Assembly: GCA_030998225.1 (NCBI GenBank)
Contig: JAPYXD010000555.1
Span: 4,588,001 to 4,652,000 of the forward strand
Direction: 5' to 3'
DNA length: 64,000 nucleotides
DNA from: Diplolepis rosae
Lineage: Eukaryota > Arthropoda > Insecta > Hymenoptera > Diplolepididae
A program made the position numbers and the translations under genes. Shown here one piece after another: positions 55,340-64,000 of the stretch; position 1 is the first letter of the stretch; each line of letters opens with the position of its first letter. A model generated the notes under the pieces. The model worked only from the letters and a program-made list of their open reading frames with translations, had not been told where the DNA came from and searched no databases.

Positions 55340-55487
55340 TCATCATACCTCAATCGAACATTTGACTTTCGATGCCTGTAAAGCGGGTCGAAAATTGATC
55401 TTTTACTTTCTTGCCTAGGATAGAAAACTCGATTTTTGACCCGCTTCACAGGCATCGAAAGTCAAATGTTCGATTGAGGTATGATGA
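55340..55487. repeat. 148-bp near-perfect palindrome inside mariner
   Basis: TCATCATACCTCAATCGAAC at the left pairs with the right end; the arms also pair over TTTCGATGCCTGTAAAGCGG. The centre is about 40 poorly paired bases around CTTGCCTAGG. It interrupts the mariner reading after NLFI. It is either a very small foldback transposon or a hairpin duplication. Confidence 0.8.
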
Positions 55488-56038
55488 AAAATTGCATGCA
55501 TGACTCGAGTCGAGGTAATGATTTCACTCCTGTGATATCTGTCAAAAACGCAAACACCAGCTGGTAAAGTTTTGACCTCCGTATTTTAGAATTCGCGCAG
55601 CATTTTATTCATCGATTACCTTAAGAAAGGAAGATCCATCAATAGCGAATATTATATGGCGTTATTGGTGCGTTTGAAGGAAGAAATTGCGAAAGACAAC
55701 CCCAAATGAAGAAGAAAAAAGTGCTCTTTCAGGTTCCACCAAGACAATGCACTGTGCCACGAGTTGATCGCAGCAATGGCAAAATTGCACGAATTGAACT
55801 TTGAATTGCTTCCCCATGCACAGTATTCTCCGGATCTGGCTCCCAGCGACTACTACCTGTTTACAGACTTAAAAATATTGCTCCAGGGAAAGAGATTTGG
55901 CTCCAATGAAGAAGTAATTGCCAAAAATGAAGCGTTTTTGAGGTCAAAGATAAATTGTTTTACAAAAAAGGCATCGAAATGTTAGAGAAATGTTGGAGTG
56001 AATGTATCACTCGTGAAGGAGACTATGTTGATAAATGA

Positions 56039-56494
56039 AGTCGAATTTTGCCTAAAAATTGTTGTTTTATTAGCCATCCTACGAACTTATTGAGCAATGT
56101 GTTATCTTTTACCATTTCTCAGAATTACAAATTATATGTTCATTATTTGAGCAATAGAATTAACGATTAGAAAATATTTGTTGAGACGATAAATGTTAAT
56201 AAAATGTTGATGTCATCTACGGTACACAATTTATTTGATGAACAATTTAATAGTTTAAAAATCATTTTAAAAGGTTGCGAGGTTTTCTATGTAATATTTT
56301 CTATTTTTAATAAAAATATTCAGATACATTACGCTATTTTAGTTTTTTGCGTCAAATAAAAAAACAGTGTCTATATAGGTTATTTTGTAAATTAATTTCA
56401 ATATATGTTAGGATGAATTACAGTTGAAAAAACAAGGAAAAATTCTAGATTTTACATTTGATAAGAAAGGAGATAAAATTTTTTCGCATCTTAA
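56039..56494. other. mariner 3' end and about 0.4 kb of plain intron
   Basis: The first 65 bases look like a mariner 3' leader (CCATCCTACGAACTTATTGA). The remainder is AT-rich without features. Confidence 0.5.
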
Positions 56495-57160
56495 GGTAGT
56501 TGTCGTGCCAAAAATCATTCTCTGGAAAAAGAAGTTTTTCTATGATTTCAAGAATGGTAATTATATCATCAGCCTTGTCATATGTAAGGAAAGACACTCT
56601 TTTTGATAAAAAAAATTAAAATTTACTAAAAATAATATTTTAATAATGTTTTTTGTAATAGGATATTTCCTTATTATCGCTTTTTACCAATTTTTTGAAA
56701 ATGATTGAAGTTTCTTAAATCATAGCTTATTTTTTCGATGAAAATATTCTCTACAACTTAACCGTTTCCAATTTTTGAAAATAAATTCTTTAATGGTTGA
56801 AATCATTAAAAAACAATTTTCCAAAACGAAATTTTTATAAACAAATTGCTGAATTTGATAATAATTGATTCATTTTCAAAAATCGGAAACGGTAAAGTTG
56901 TAGAGAATCCTTTTCCTAAAAAAATGATTCATGATTTATCAGAATCGCACCATTTTTGAAAAGTTGGTATGGAGCGATGATAAGGAAATATCCTATTACA
57001 AAAAACATTATTAAAATATTATTTTTAGTAAATTTTAATTTTTTTTTATCAAAAAGAGTGTCTTTCCTTACATATGACACGCCTGATGATATAATTACCA
57101 GTCTTGAAATCATAGAAAAACTTCTTTTTCCAGAGAATGATTTTTGGCACGACAACTACC
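56495..57160. mobile_element. 666-bp TTAA-flanked MITE, copy 3
   Basis: GGTAGTTGTCGTGCCAAAAA after TTAA (56491-56494) is mirrored by TTTTTGGCACGACAACTACC before TTAA (57161-57164). It is the same length as copy 1 (5742-6407) and shares AACAAATTGCTGAATTTGAT and GTTGTAGAGAATC in the centre. The outer arms have diverged. The open frames on both strands here (56424-57207) are products of the palindrome. Confidence 0.93.
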
Positions 57161-57498
57161 TTAAATTTTTAAAGCTTTTTTTACGGATGTCATTTTATTC
57201 AAAATAAGTTATATGATAAAAATGTCGGATTAACGAAAAATTTTAAGCTTTTCCTCGAAGTAATTAAGTTCTTTGATGGTGATGATTAAACAGTAGAAAG
57301 TCTCTTTCACACACACACGTGTATTGAAAATCGTCCGACGCAAATAATCTAATGTAACAGTATCCTTTTCTCATTTATAATTCATTCTCAAACAACTTTG
57401 CTGTGTGGGTGAATTTTAACCAAAATCTTGTGAAAGTGCAAAAAGGTTGAACAGATAATTAAATAAAAAGAAAATTAAATTAAAAAATGAAATAAAAG

Positions 57499-60400
57499 AT
57501 GAATTTTGTTATTATTTTTTTGCTGTGCGTTTTCATAAGCGTGGATGCTGCTTTTGGTAAGTATTCATGGATTTTTGTTTCATAGAAGCATTCATGAGAG
57601 TACTCCTTTGCTGTAATTATTCTATCATATTATATCAGGTGTACAAATAAGTTTCCGCCGTTTTTTTATCAAAAATGGGGCATTTATTGTGAAAGAACGG
57701 AACTTTATGTTTTATTCGAAGTATTGTTCATCGCTTGCCACTACTTTTTCCCATCTTCCTGGCAGCATGTGGATACCACGTCGCAAGAATGCTTCATCTT
57801 TTGAGGCTATCCACGAATCGACCCAATTTTTGGTATTTTCATATGATGTGAAGTGCTGATCAGATTGGCCATGCGTCATCGATCGAAATAAGTGGAAATC
57901 AGAAGGAGCAATGTTTGGTGAATACGGCGGGTGAGGTAAAACTCCCCACATGAGTGTTTTCCAAATAGGTTTTGACAGGCGCCGCAACATGTGGACGAAC
58001 ATTATCATGCAGGAGAATAACTTTGCCGTGTCTACAGTAGTAGTGGGCGCGCTTTTCCTTGAGAGCTCGACTCAATCTCATCAATTCAGTTCGATAGACA
58101 GCCCCAGTAATTGTTTCGTTCGGTTCGAGCAACTCATAATACACGGCACCAAGCTGATCCCACCAAATACACAACAAGAGTTTTTTTCCATGAATATTTG
58201 GCTTAGCTGTAGATGTTAAAGCATGACCAGGTGGTCCCCATGATTTCCTCCTTTTTGGGTTATCATAGTGAATCCATTTTTCATCGCCAGTGACTATACG
58301 GTGTGGAAAATCCTTTCGTTTATGCCTGGCAAGCAGCATTTCACATGTGGAAAATCGGCGTTCAATGTTTCTCGGCGTTAGTTCATATGGAACCCAATTT
58401 CCTTGTTTTTTAATCATTCCCAATAATTTTAAACGAAGTGAGATTTCTTATTGAGTCACTCCTAATGTACGTGCAAGTTTTTCTTGCGTTTGGCACGAAT
58501 CTTGATCCAATAATGCTTCCAATTCCGCGTCTTCATACACTTTCAGCCTTTCGCTATGTTCTTTGTCTTTGATGTCAAATTCACCGTTCTCAAACTTTTG
58601 AAATCACTCACGACAACTTCTATCACTTAAAGCAGCCTCATCACATGTTTATGCAAGCAATCGATGCGTCTCAGCTGCAGATTTCTTCAAATTGAAGAAG
58701 TAAATCATAAGTTCCCGCCAATGATGCTTATTCGGCACAAAACTCAACATTTTCGCACACAAAAGAATATATTATACTGATAGAAATTCACTAATATTTT
58801 AAGGTTATCTTGTTGACAGATGTCCAACCTTACGAGAGTGACGTTTTACATCTGTCAATTTCAACCAAAACTTATTGGTGGCGACAATTTACTGAAAAAA
58901 GAAGTGTCTTAACTGGTATCTTACTGTAAGGTATAAGATGGGAATTTGCCATCTTCTGTCTTGAAATAAGATGTCTCACGAAGTATCTTATTCAAAATTA
59001 AGACGACTTACGTATTTTGATACGAATAAAGATGTAATTTCCGTCTTACAAAATAAGATACTTGATTGAGTTAGATGATGTGTTTTAGTTTAAGATGTTT
59101 AGGATGTCATAAGATGGTTCTGGCATAAGATGTTTCTGAATTGTAAGATATAGTAGGCCAATAAGTTAGCAAAAACTAAGACGCGTAAAGTGTCAAAGAA
59201 GTAGTGGTCGAAAGATAGAATCTCTCATAGGGTTATAGTTACTGTTCATAACCTCAAAAAATGGAGCGTTTTGACTATTCCGTGTTTTTCTTCTGTGGTG
59301 TAATACTAACTCATTTAGAGGAATATATTGTTCATTTTCATCGACACGATTCTTTATTCAAACTTTACATACGACGAATGTGGAGCTACATATAAAAAGT
59401 GTAAATCGTATCAGCAACACGTGACTCGATATCAGGTATACCTTCTGTTTTAACGTATTGAATACCTTTGCTAAGTCGCTTGTCTCCTTTTCCAATAGAT
59501 CATTTACTTGAATTAATTTTTTTAAGAAGTACGTACAGCCATGTAAGCCACCACATGTATAGCAGACACCGGTATGCCGTAAGCTTTTTCTCACAGTGTA
59601 GAGGTTATAGGAACAATAAACTGTCGGTAACTTAAGTAATATGTGTTACCGATGGCTCAACTTAAGATATTTTACGTGTATTCAAATAAGATGTTTTAAG
59701 CAACTTAAAAGTGACTACCGAAACATCTTAGATATGATTACACAAGTATCTTAAATGAAGACACTTCTTTTTGCAGTGAACTCTTGTTAAACGGGGGAAA
59801 CTTATTTGTACACCTGATAAGTAAACTTATTGTCAAGTTCGTAAGCCATCATTAGCTTATAATGTGCCACCCAAATGTAAAATATAATGTGCCTGTCGTG
59901 AATTAGAATATTTTATGAGTTTTCGAAAACTACTTCTTGAAAAATAAAAAATGTTCAATATCACTTTTTGATTGTGCTCTAAAAACTTTTGAATAATTAT
60001 TTTCATGATATTTTTTCATAAGTCCAAAATTAACAAAGTGACAGCATTTGAAAATTTAAAAAAAGTAAAAGGAAAAAATTATGGAAACTACACGTTAGAA
60101 ATAGCTGCAACTATTTAACTAGTCAACAGCTAGACACATTTTTGAAATCTTCAAAGTACAAAATTTTCTAGTAAAAATGAAAAAAGGCACAAATAAAAAT
60201 TGAATAATGTTTGTTCATTTCTTTGGCATAGAGTCAGTTTCTTCTTATTTTCATTGATGAAAATTATTATTACATTTAAAAATGCGCAAAAAGAAAGAAA
60301 AGCAAACGTTTCGGCCACATATGGGGGCCCTCTTCAGTGCCATAAATTCAAAGATTAATTCAAAATTTATGTAAAGAATTACAATATAGAAGATAATCAA

Positions 60401-63198
60401 AAAAAGAATTATAATAAAAATTAAAAACTTATCACATAGCTTGCAATTCAAAATGAAGTAGTCCAGTATGCAGCATCACGAATTGAAAAATTACGTGAAG
60501 TTCACTATGAATAAAAAACCGGATAAATCAAAAACATAACAAATTTTGCACACGAACCGACCGGAATTTTTTTCAAAAAATGTTTATTATTAATGAATGA
60601 TGCCAAATTGGTTCACAATGGCAAAACGCGAACAAGTTTTACATTAATGAAAACTTCTCGTGAAGACTTTAATACCGGCGTCTCTCACAGAATGATCTGA
60701 ACTGTTTTAAAAACCGACTCGGGACATGTGGCTTTGCTGACCGAAAATTTTTTCTCCTATAAGCAATCCTGAGAGGTTCTTTTCCTCCTTGAAGAATACT
60801 ATTGTCCTGTACTTAGTTAAGAAATTCGAGACTTTTATGATGATTTTCACGAGTGGACGAAGGCGTTTATTTTTCAAGAAAACGATTTTGTATATAGGCT
60901 TCACGGACAATCCATTTTACACTGAATTTGCAAGCAAGACGTTACATAAAGATAAAATATTATAATATTCATATATGTAATTTTACTCCATATTTAAAAA
61001 AAATTGAAAGTTGTTTATTTTCACATTCAGATTTATTCTGAGATGTTTTGGAAAAATGATAATAAATTTATCTTTAAAAATTAATAAAAATGCAACTTGA
61101 ATATTCGTGATATTAATTATCACATTTGAATTTATTATTAAATTCAACTAGTTCTGAAAATGGTCAGAACTGTTAGATATTCTAACTTTATAGTGAAAGT
61201 GCCATTTTTAAATTTCAAATTGACATGTTTGGTAACATGTCTATTATTGTATTGACCCAAATTCATATAATGTTTGTTCATTTCTTTGGCATAGAGTCAG
61301 TTTCTTCTTATTTTCATTGATTAAAATTATTATTACATTTAAGTTCTGACCATTTTCAGAACTAGTTGAATTTAATAATAAATTCAAATGTGATAATTAA
61401 TATCACGAATATTCAAGTTGCATTTTTATTAATTTTTAAAGATAAATTTATTATCATTTTTCCAAAACATCTCAGAATAAATCTGAATGTGAAAATAAAC
61501 AACTTTCAATTTTTTTTTAAATATGGAGTAAAATTACATATATGAATATTATAATATTTTATCTTTATGTAACGTCTTGCTTGCAAATTCAGTGTAAAAT
61601 GGATTGTCCGTGAAGCCTATATACAAAATCGTTTTCTTGAAAAATAAACGCCTTCGTCCACTCGTGAAAATCATCATAAAAGTCTCGAATTTCTTAACTA
61701 AGTACAGGACAATAGTATTCTTCAAGGAGGAAAAGAACCTCTCAGGATTGCTTATAGGAGAAAAAATTTTCGGTCAGCAAAGCCACATGTCCCGAGTCGG
61801 TTTTTAAAACAGTTCAGATCATTCTGTGAGAGACGCCGGTATTAAAGTCTTCACGAGAAGTTTTCATTAATGTAAAACTTGTTCGCGTTTTGCCATTGTG
61901 AACCAATTTGGCATCATTCATTAATAATAAACATTTTTTGAAAAAAATTCCGGTCGGTTCGTGTGCAAAATTTGTTATGTTTTTGATTTATCCGGTTTTT
62001 TATTCATAGTGAACTTCACGTAATTTTTCAATTCGTGATGCTGCATACTGGACTACTTCATTTTGAATTGCAAGCTATGTGATAAGTTTTTAATTTTTAT
62101 TATAATTCTTTTTTTGATTATCTTCTATATTGTAATTCTTTACATAAATTTTGAATTAATCTTTGAATTTATGGCACTGAAGAGGGCCCCCATATGTGGC
62201 CGAAACGTTTGCTTTTCTTTCTTTTTGCGCATTTTTAAATGTAATAATAATTTTAATCAATGAAAATAAGAAGAAACTGACTCTATGCCAAAGAAATGAA
62301 CAAACATTATATGAATTTGGGTCAATACAATAATAGACATGTTACCAAACATGTCAATTTGAAAAATTGAATAGTTTTGTAAAACATAAGTAGAAAAGAA
62401 AATAATTTCAAGCGATAAATTTTTACTTTTTGGAAAGTTTTTTCAGAGAAACATGGTTTTGGTTTAGTTTAATCAAAATAAAACCCTATTTTTTCACAGA
62501 GGCCAACATTTCAATGTCTTTGACGGGGAAATTAAAGGGCGGATGGGGAATCAAACGCGAAAAGGCAAATTACTTGGTTTTTATCACACATAAAAACGTG
62601 CATAAGTTTGCTGGCTTTCTAATATCTAAAAAACACGTCTTAACTGCAGCTTACAATCTTCAAAATTTTTGGTTAGATCCTGTTATTCCCTGGTTCTGGG
62701 ATTATTATGTTATAGTTGGAAGATTTAATGAATCTATTCCGGGAAATGAACATTTAATTGAACAAGTTGAACGTCATAGATTATATAAACCCCAAAATCC
62801 TAAACCTGGTGTTAATATTGGGCTCATAACGGTAAATTATTCCCCAAGGGAGATTTGGATTCAAGTGCTTTTAGATAACTATGCAATTTTCCAAGTTAAG
62901 ATTTCCGAAAAAAACCTGAACATTGAAATATATTTCTTTTTAGCTGCTGCAAAAAGCTAGAAAATCAGATTTTGTAGATTAGATTATGCCTGTTGCACAC
63001 AATTATAAAGATATTATTAGTTCAAAAGCTTTTGTAGTAGGATGGGATTCAGATATGGGAAAAGAATCATCGCCAAAGTGGACACTAATTAGACAAACAG
63101 AAGTTATATGTAAATCGAGGCAAGAATGTGGTCGCCGACATAACGAAAATTTTATTTGTGCAGAAGGAGTCACATCAGAAGATACGTTTGATTTTTTG
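57499..63198 (+). CDS. secreted serine protease homologue (partial, three exons seen)
   Basis: Exon 1, 57499-57556, encodes a signal peptide (MNFVIIFLLCVFISVDAAF) and ends G before GTAAGTATTC. Exon 2, 62500-62864, follows a TTTTTTCACAG acceptor and restores the split codon: ANISMSLTGKLKGGWGIKRE, then AGFLISKKHVLTAAYNLQ and GVNIGLITV. Exon 3 probably runs 62983-63198 (acceptor GTAGATTAG): IMPVAHNYKDI, AFVVGWDSDMG, ICKSRQECGRRHNENFICAE, up to a GTAAGT at 63199. Chymotrypsin-fold S1 family. LTAAYN replaces LTAAHC and NIGLI replaces DIALI, so both visible catalytic residues are changed, and the activation site is degenerate. This suggests a non-catalytic homologue. An alternative, stronger-looking acceptor at 62943 would bring in a TAG at 62980. 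The Ser exon is not in the window. Confidence 0.68.
57712..58750 (-). pseudogene. mariner transposase (DD34D), degenerate
   Basis: The start MLSFVPNKHHWRELMIYFFN is at 58750. The N-terminal region has at least three in-frame stops (after HRLLA, SCRE and GVTQ). From 58423 a long open frame carries GNWVPYELTPRNIERRFSTC, the first Asp in RIVTGDEKWIHYDN and the second in LLHDNVRPHVAAPVKTYLE. A frameshift near 57960 leads to PPYSPNIAPSDFHLFRSM (third Asp) and the terminal RWEKVVASDEQYFE. The N-terminal half has decayed more than the catalytic core. Confidence 0.92.
58890..59776. mobile_element. 887-bp MITE rich in AAGATGTCTTA words
   Basis: TACTGAAAAAAGAAGTGTCT at the left is mirrored by GAAGACACTTCTTTTTGCAG then TG at the right. 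The first 250 and last 150 bases are full of ATAAGATG/CATCTTAT and GTATCTTA words on both strands. The 59358-59594 frame has no recognised domain. It is inserted in mariner 5' leader sequence. Confidence 0.8.
59818..60207. other. about 0.4 kb of plain intron
   Basis: AT-rich sequence within the first intron of the protease homologue; no feature seen. Confidence 0.5.
60308..60337 (-). ncRNA. hammerhead-ribozyme core (left arm)
   Basis: The minus strand reads CTGAAGAGGGCCCCCATATG then TGGCCGAAAC: the CUGANGA box, a short GGCC/GGCC stem II and the GAAAC box, as in the hammerhead motifs described for Penelope-like elements. Stems I and III were not modelled. Confidence 0.6.
61168..61344. repeat. 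central spacer of the inverted pair
   Basis: Contains TGACATGTTTGGTAACATGT and an extra copy of the element's 73-bp end. It explains the asymmetry between the arms and suggests that a second copy was joined to the first during insertion. Confidence 0.6.
62177..62206 (+). ncRNA. hammerhead-ribozyme core (right arm)
   Basis: Plus-strand mirror of the 60308-60337 motif: CTGAAGA at 62177-62183, stem II GGCC...GGCC, and GAAAC at 62202-62206. The core bases are the same in both arms. Confidence 0.6.
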
Positions 63199-63460
63199 GT
63201 AAGTAGCAAATCTGAGTTTGAATTTTGAATTAAAATAAAAAATAAGAAAATACTTGTTTAGATATCTCGTTGATGAATTGAATGGAACTTCAGTGATTAG
63301 AAAGAGATCTTTATAGAAGAAATTATTTCGAGAAAGTTAATAAATCGAATGAATAGACAAACTTTAAATTTCAAATTAAATTATTGAGAGTAAAAAATTA
63401 ATTCGGTCCGTTTTTTGTTATCAAAAGTCCATTTATTTCCAACCAAAATAAAAGAAAAGA

Positions 63461-63921
63461 TTAATCAAAGTATTGTCCATCGCTGATTACGACTTTTTCC
63501 CATCTCTCAGTCAATTTTCGAATTCCATCTCGAAAAAATGATACGATCCATGAGTCGATCTATTTCTTGACTTCTTCATAAGAGCGGAAATGTTAATGAG
63601 CCAAGCCTTGTGCCATCGATCGAAACAAATGGTACTCGAAAGGAGTAACGTCTGGAAAGTACGTCGGGCGGAGTAAGACCTCCCATTCCAGCGTTTCCAA
63701 GTAGGTTTCCACCGATTTTGCAACATTGGATCGACCGATGACATGCTGCAAAATTGGCGTTTCTCATCCTCAACTCGTACGGAACCCAATTGCCTTATTT
63801 TGAATCATTCCCAAGGATTTTAATCGTACAGAAACTGATTTTTGAGTCACTCCCAATATATCTGCAAGCTCTTCTTGCGTGTGAGTCGGATCTTCATCGA
63901 GTAATGACTCCATTTCTACAC
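63461..63921 (-). pseudogene. mariner transposase remnant
   Basis: Minus-strand pieces in several frames: MESLLDEDPTHTQEELADIL and GVTQKSVSVRLKSLGMIQ (N-terminal helices), then a deletion of the region with the first Asp, then AKSVETYLETLEWEVLLRPT, a third-Asp region altered to YFPDVTPFEYHLFRSM, and LTERWEKVVISDGQYFD before TAA (63461-63463). The third catalytic residue is lost and multiple stops are present. It is related to the 57635-59817 mariner. It lies downstream of protease-homologue exon 3, and a MITE has inserted at its 5' side. Confidence 0.85.
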
Positions 63922-64000
63922 GGAGAAAAAAAAACTGTTGAATCAACAGATGTCATCTGCTGGAATAGGGACAGCAGATTTTTTTTGTAATATTTACAGA
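63919..64000 (+). mobile_element. left end of a CACGGAGAAAAA MITE, cut by window edge
   Basis: CACGGAGAAAAAAAAACTGT follows TA at 63917-63918. The next bases contain CAACAGATGTCATCTGCTG and GACAGCAGA words, which are partly palindromic. The same terminus type recurs throughout the window. Confidence 0.65.

Larger units (their letters stand above)
54591..56038 (+). pseudogene. mariner transposase with hAT MITE and palindrome insertions
   Basis: The N-terminus MEKSKFLVTIKHCF begins at 54591 with a stop directly after, then MGKNTVQAKQWLDKF. A hAT MITE (54686-55244) follows. The frame resumes LTVDQKQQRVVDSERCLELF up to NKKNLFI and is cut again by a palindrome (55340-55487). Later pieces are GKVLTSVF with a stop, INSEYYMALLVRLKEEIAKD, and 55764-55985 with HELNFELLPHAQYSPDLAPS and the LQGKRFGSNEEVIA region. 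It ends GDYVDK before TGA. The expected HQDNAPCH motif survives as HQDNALCHE in another frame. Multiply dead. Confidence 0.88.
57635..59817 (-). mobile_element. mariner A-family full-length copy with a MITE insertion
   Basis: TCAGGTGTACAAATAAGTTT after TA (57633-57634) and AAACTTATTTGTACACCTGA before TA (59818-59819). It lies in the first intron of the protease homologue, opposite in orientation. The 5' leader is interrupted by the element at 58890-59776. Confidence 0.93.
60208..62366. mobile_element. head-to-head Penelope-like pair, 2.1-kb inverted repeat
   Basis: The arms (about 60208-61167 and 61345-62300) are nearly identical over roughly 950 bases. A third copy of the outer 73 bases (AATGTTTGTTCATTTCTTTG onward) lies in the centre at 61269-61341, in the orientation of the left arm. 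The centre segment 61213-61268 is repeated inverted at the far right (62311-62366). Each arm carries a hammerhead-type motif. Short open frames (60251-60451 and 62063-62263; 60707-60910 and 61604-61807) are mirror copies and not genes. It lies in the protease-homologue intron. Confidence 0.8.

Noticed and set aside
56424..57207. Open frames on both strands
   Set aside because: They are by-products of the palindromic TTAA MITE; each strand mirrors the other.
60251..62263. Mirror-image open frames of 66-67 codons in both arms of the inverted pair
   Set aside because: They are repeat copies of each other, pass through the hammerhead motif and terminal repeats, and have no protein family signature.
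62944..62982. Extra exon segment of the protease homologue before the TAG at 62980
   Set aside because: Using the acceptor at 62943 adds 12 residues not expected between the Asp region and the VVGW motif and brings in a stop; the acceptor at 62982 gives better spacing, though the point is open.

Overview
This is an AT-rich insect nuclear genome window, made mostly of introns packed with transposable elements. The insect call rests on the small-conductance K+ channel exons, the mariner, Tc1 and DD41D transposons, and GT-AG introns. A hymenopteran, possibly a parasitoid wasp, is my best guess from the channel exon sequence. That guess is inference, not demonstrated.

Host genes. Three consecutive exons of an SK-type (small-conductance Ca2+-activated) potassium channel gene lie on the minus strand: an S2 exon (51469-51564), an S3-S5 exon (30981-31402) and a pore/selectivity-filter exon (14634-14769). 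Splice phases agree across both junctions, so the introns are about 20 kb and 16 kb. The upstream S1 exons and the downstream calmodulin-binding exons were not found and probably lie outside the window. On the plus strand at 57499-63198 is part of a secreted trypsin-like serine protease homologue. It has a signal-peptide exon, a 4.9-kb first intron full of transposons, and altered catalytic positions. If the SK S1 exon lies beyond 64000, this gene sits inside an SK intron on the opposite strand.

Most interesting element. At 44431-47430 there is an exactly 3000-bp transposon with about 165-bp near-identical terminal inverted repeats that begin CACGGTG (compare the RAG recombination-signal heptamer CACAGTG). 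It has a 4-bp TTAT duplication and a three-exon minus-strand gene. After removal of two short GT-AG introns the gene reads open for 670 residues. Its N-terminal cysteine pattern resembles the RAG1 N-terminal region, and its C-terminal half resembles the RAG1/Transib/Chapaev catalytic core. It sits inside a second transposon (43386-47722) with unrelated termini and subterminal repeats. That transposon in turn sits inside a repeat whose empty-site paralogue is in this window at about 22.9 kb.

Other mobile DNA, left to right. Mariner remnant (1-674); 1.3-kb foldback (1609-2887); TTAA-flanked MITEs (3.9-5.1 kb, 5742-6407, 22386-22740, 34544-35068, 42984-43315, 56495-57160); a 2-kb foldback (7507-9513) carrying a P-loop GTPase fragment and a GC-rich nested element; TA-flanked palindromic elements ending CACNGAGAAAAA (11.2-11.7, 18.4-19.1, 23.0-25.8, 26.6-26.8, 38.7-41.5, 53.4-54.4 kb and the right edge); a 1.94-kb piggyBac-like palindrome inside a mariner (12184-14126); a Tc1 element broken by a MITE (17.2-19.3 kb); a full-length mariner (23215-24508); Penelope-like sequences with hammerhead-ribozyme motifs (24.5-25.4 kb and 60.2-62.4 kb); two DD41D elements (27588-28490, 36198-36934); and nested mariner/hAT stacks (49.6-51.4, 54.6-56.1, 57.6-59.8 kb). 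Nearly all of these transposases are broken. The RAG1-like gene is the only one that looks intact.
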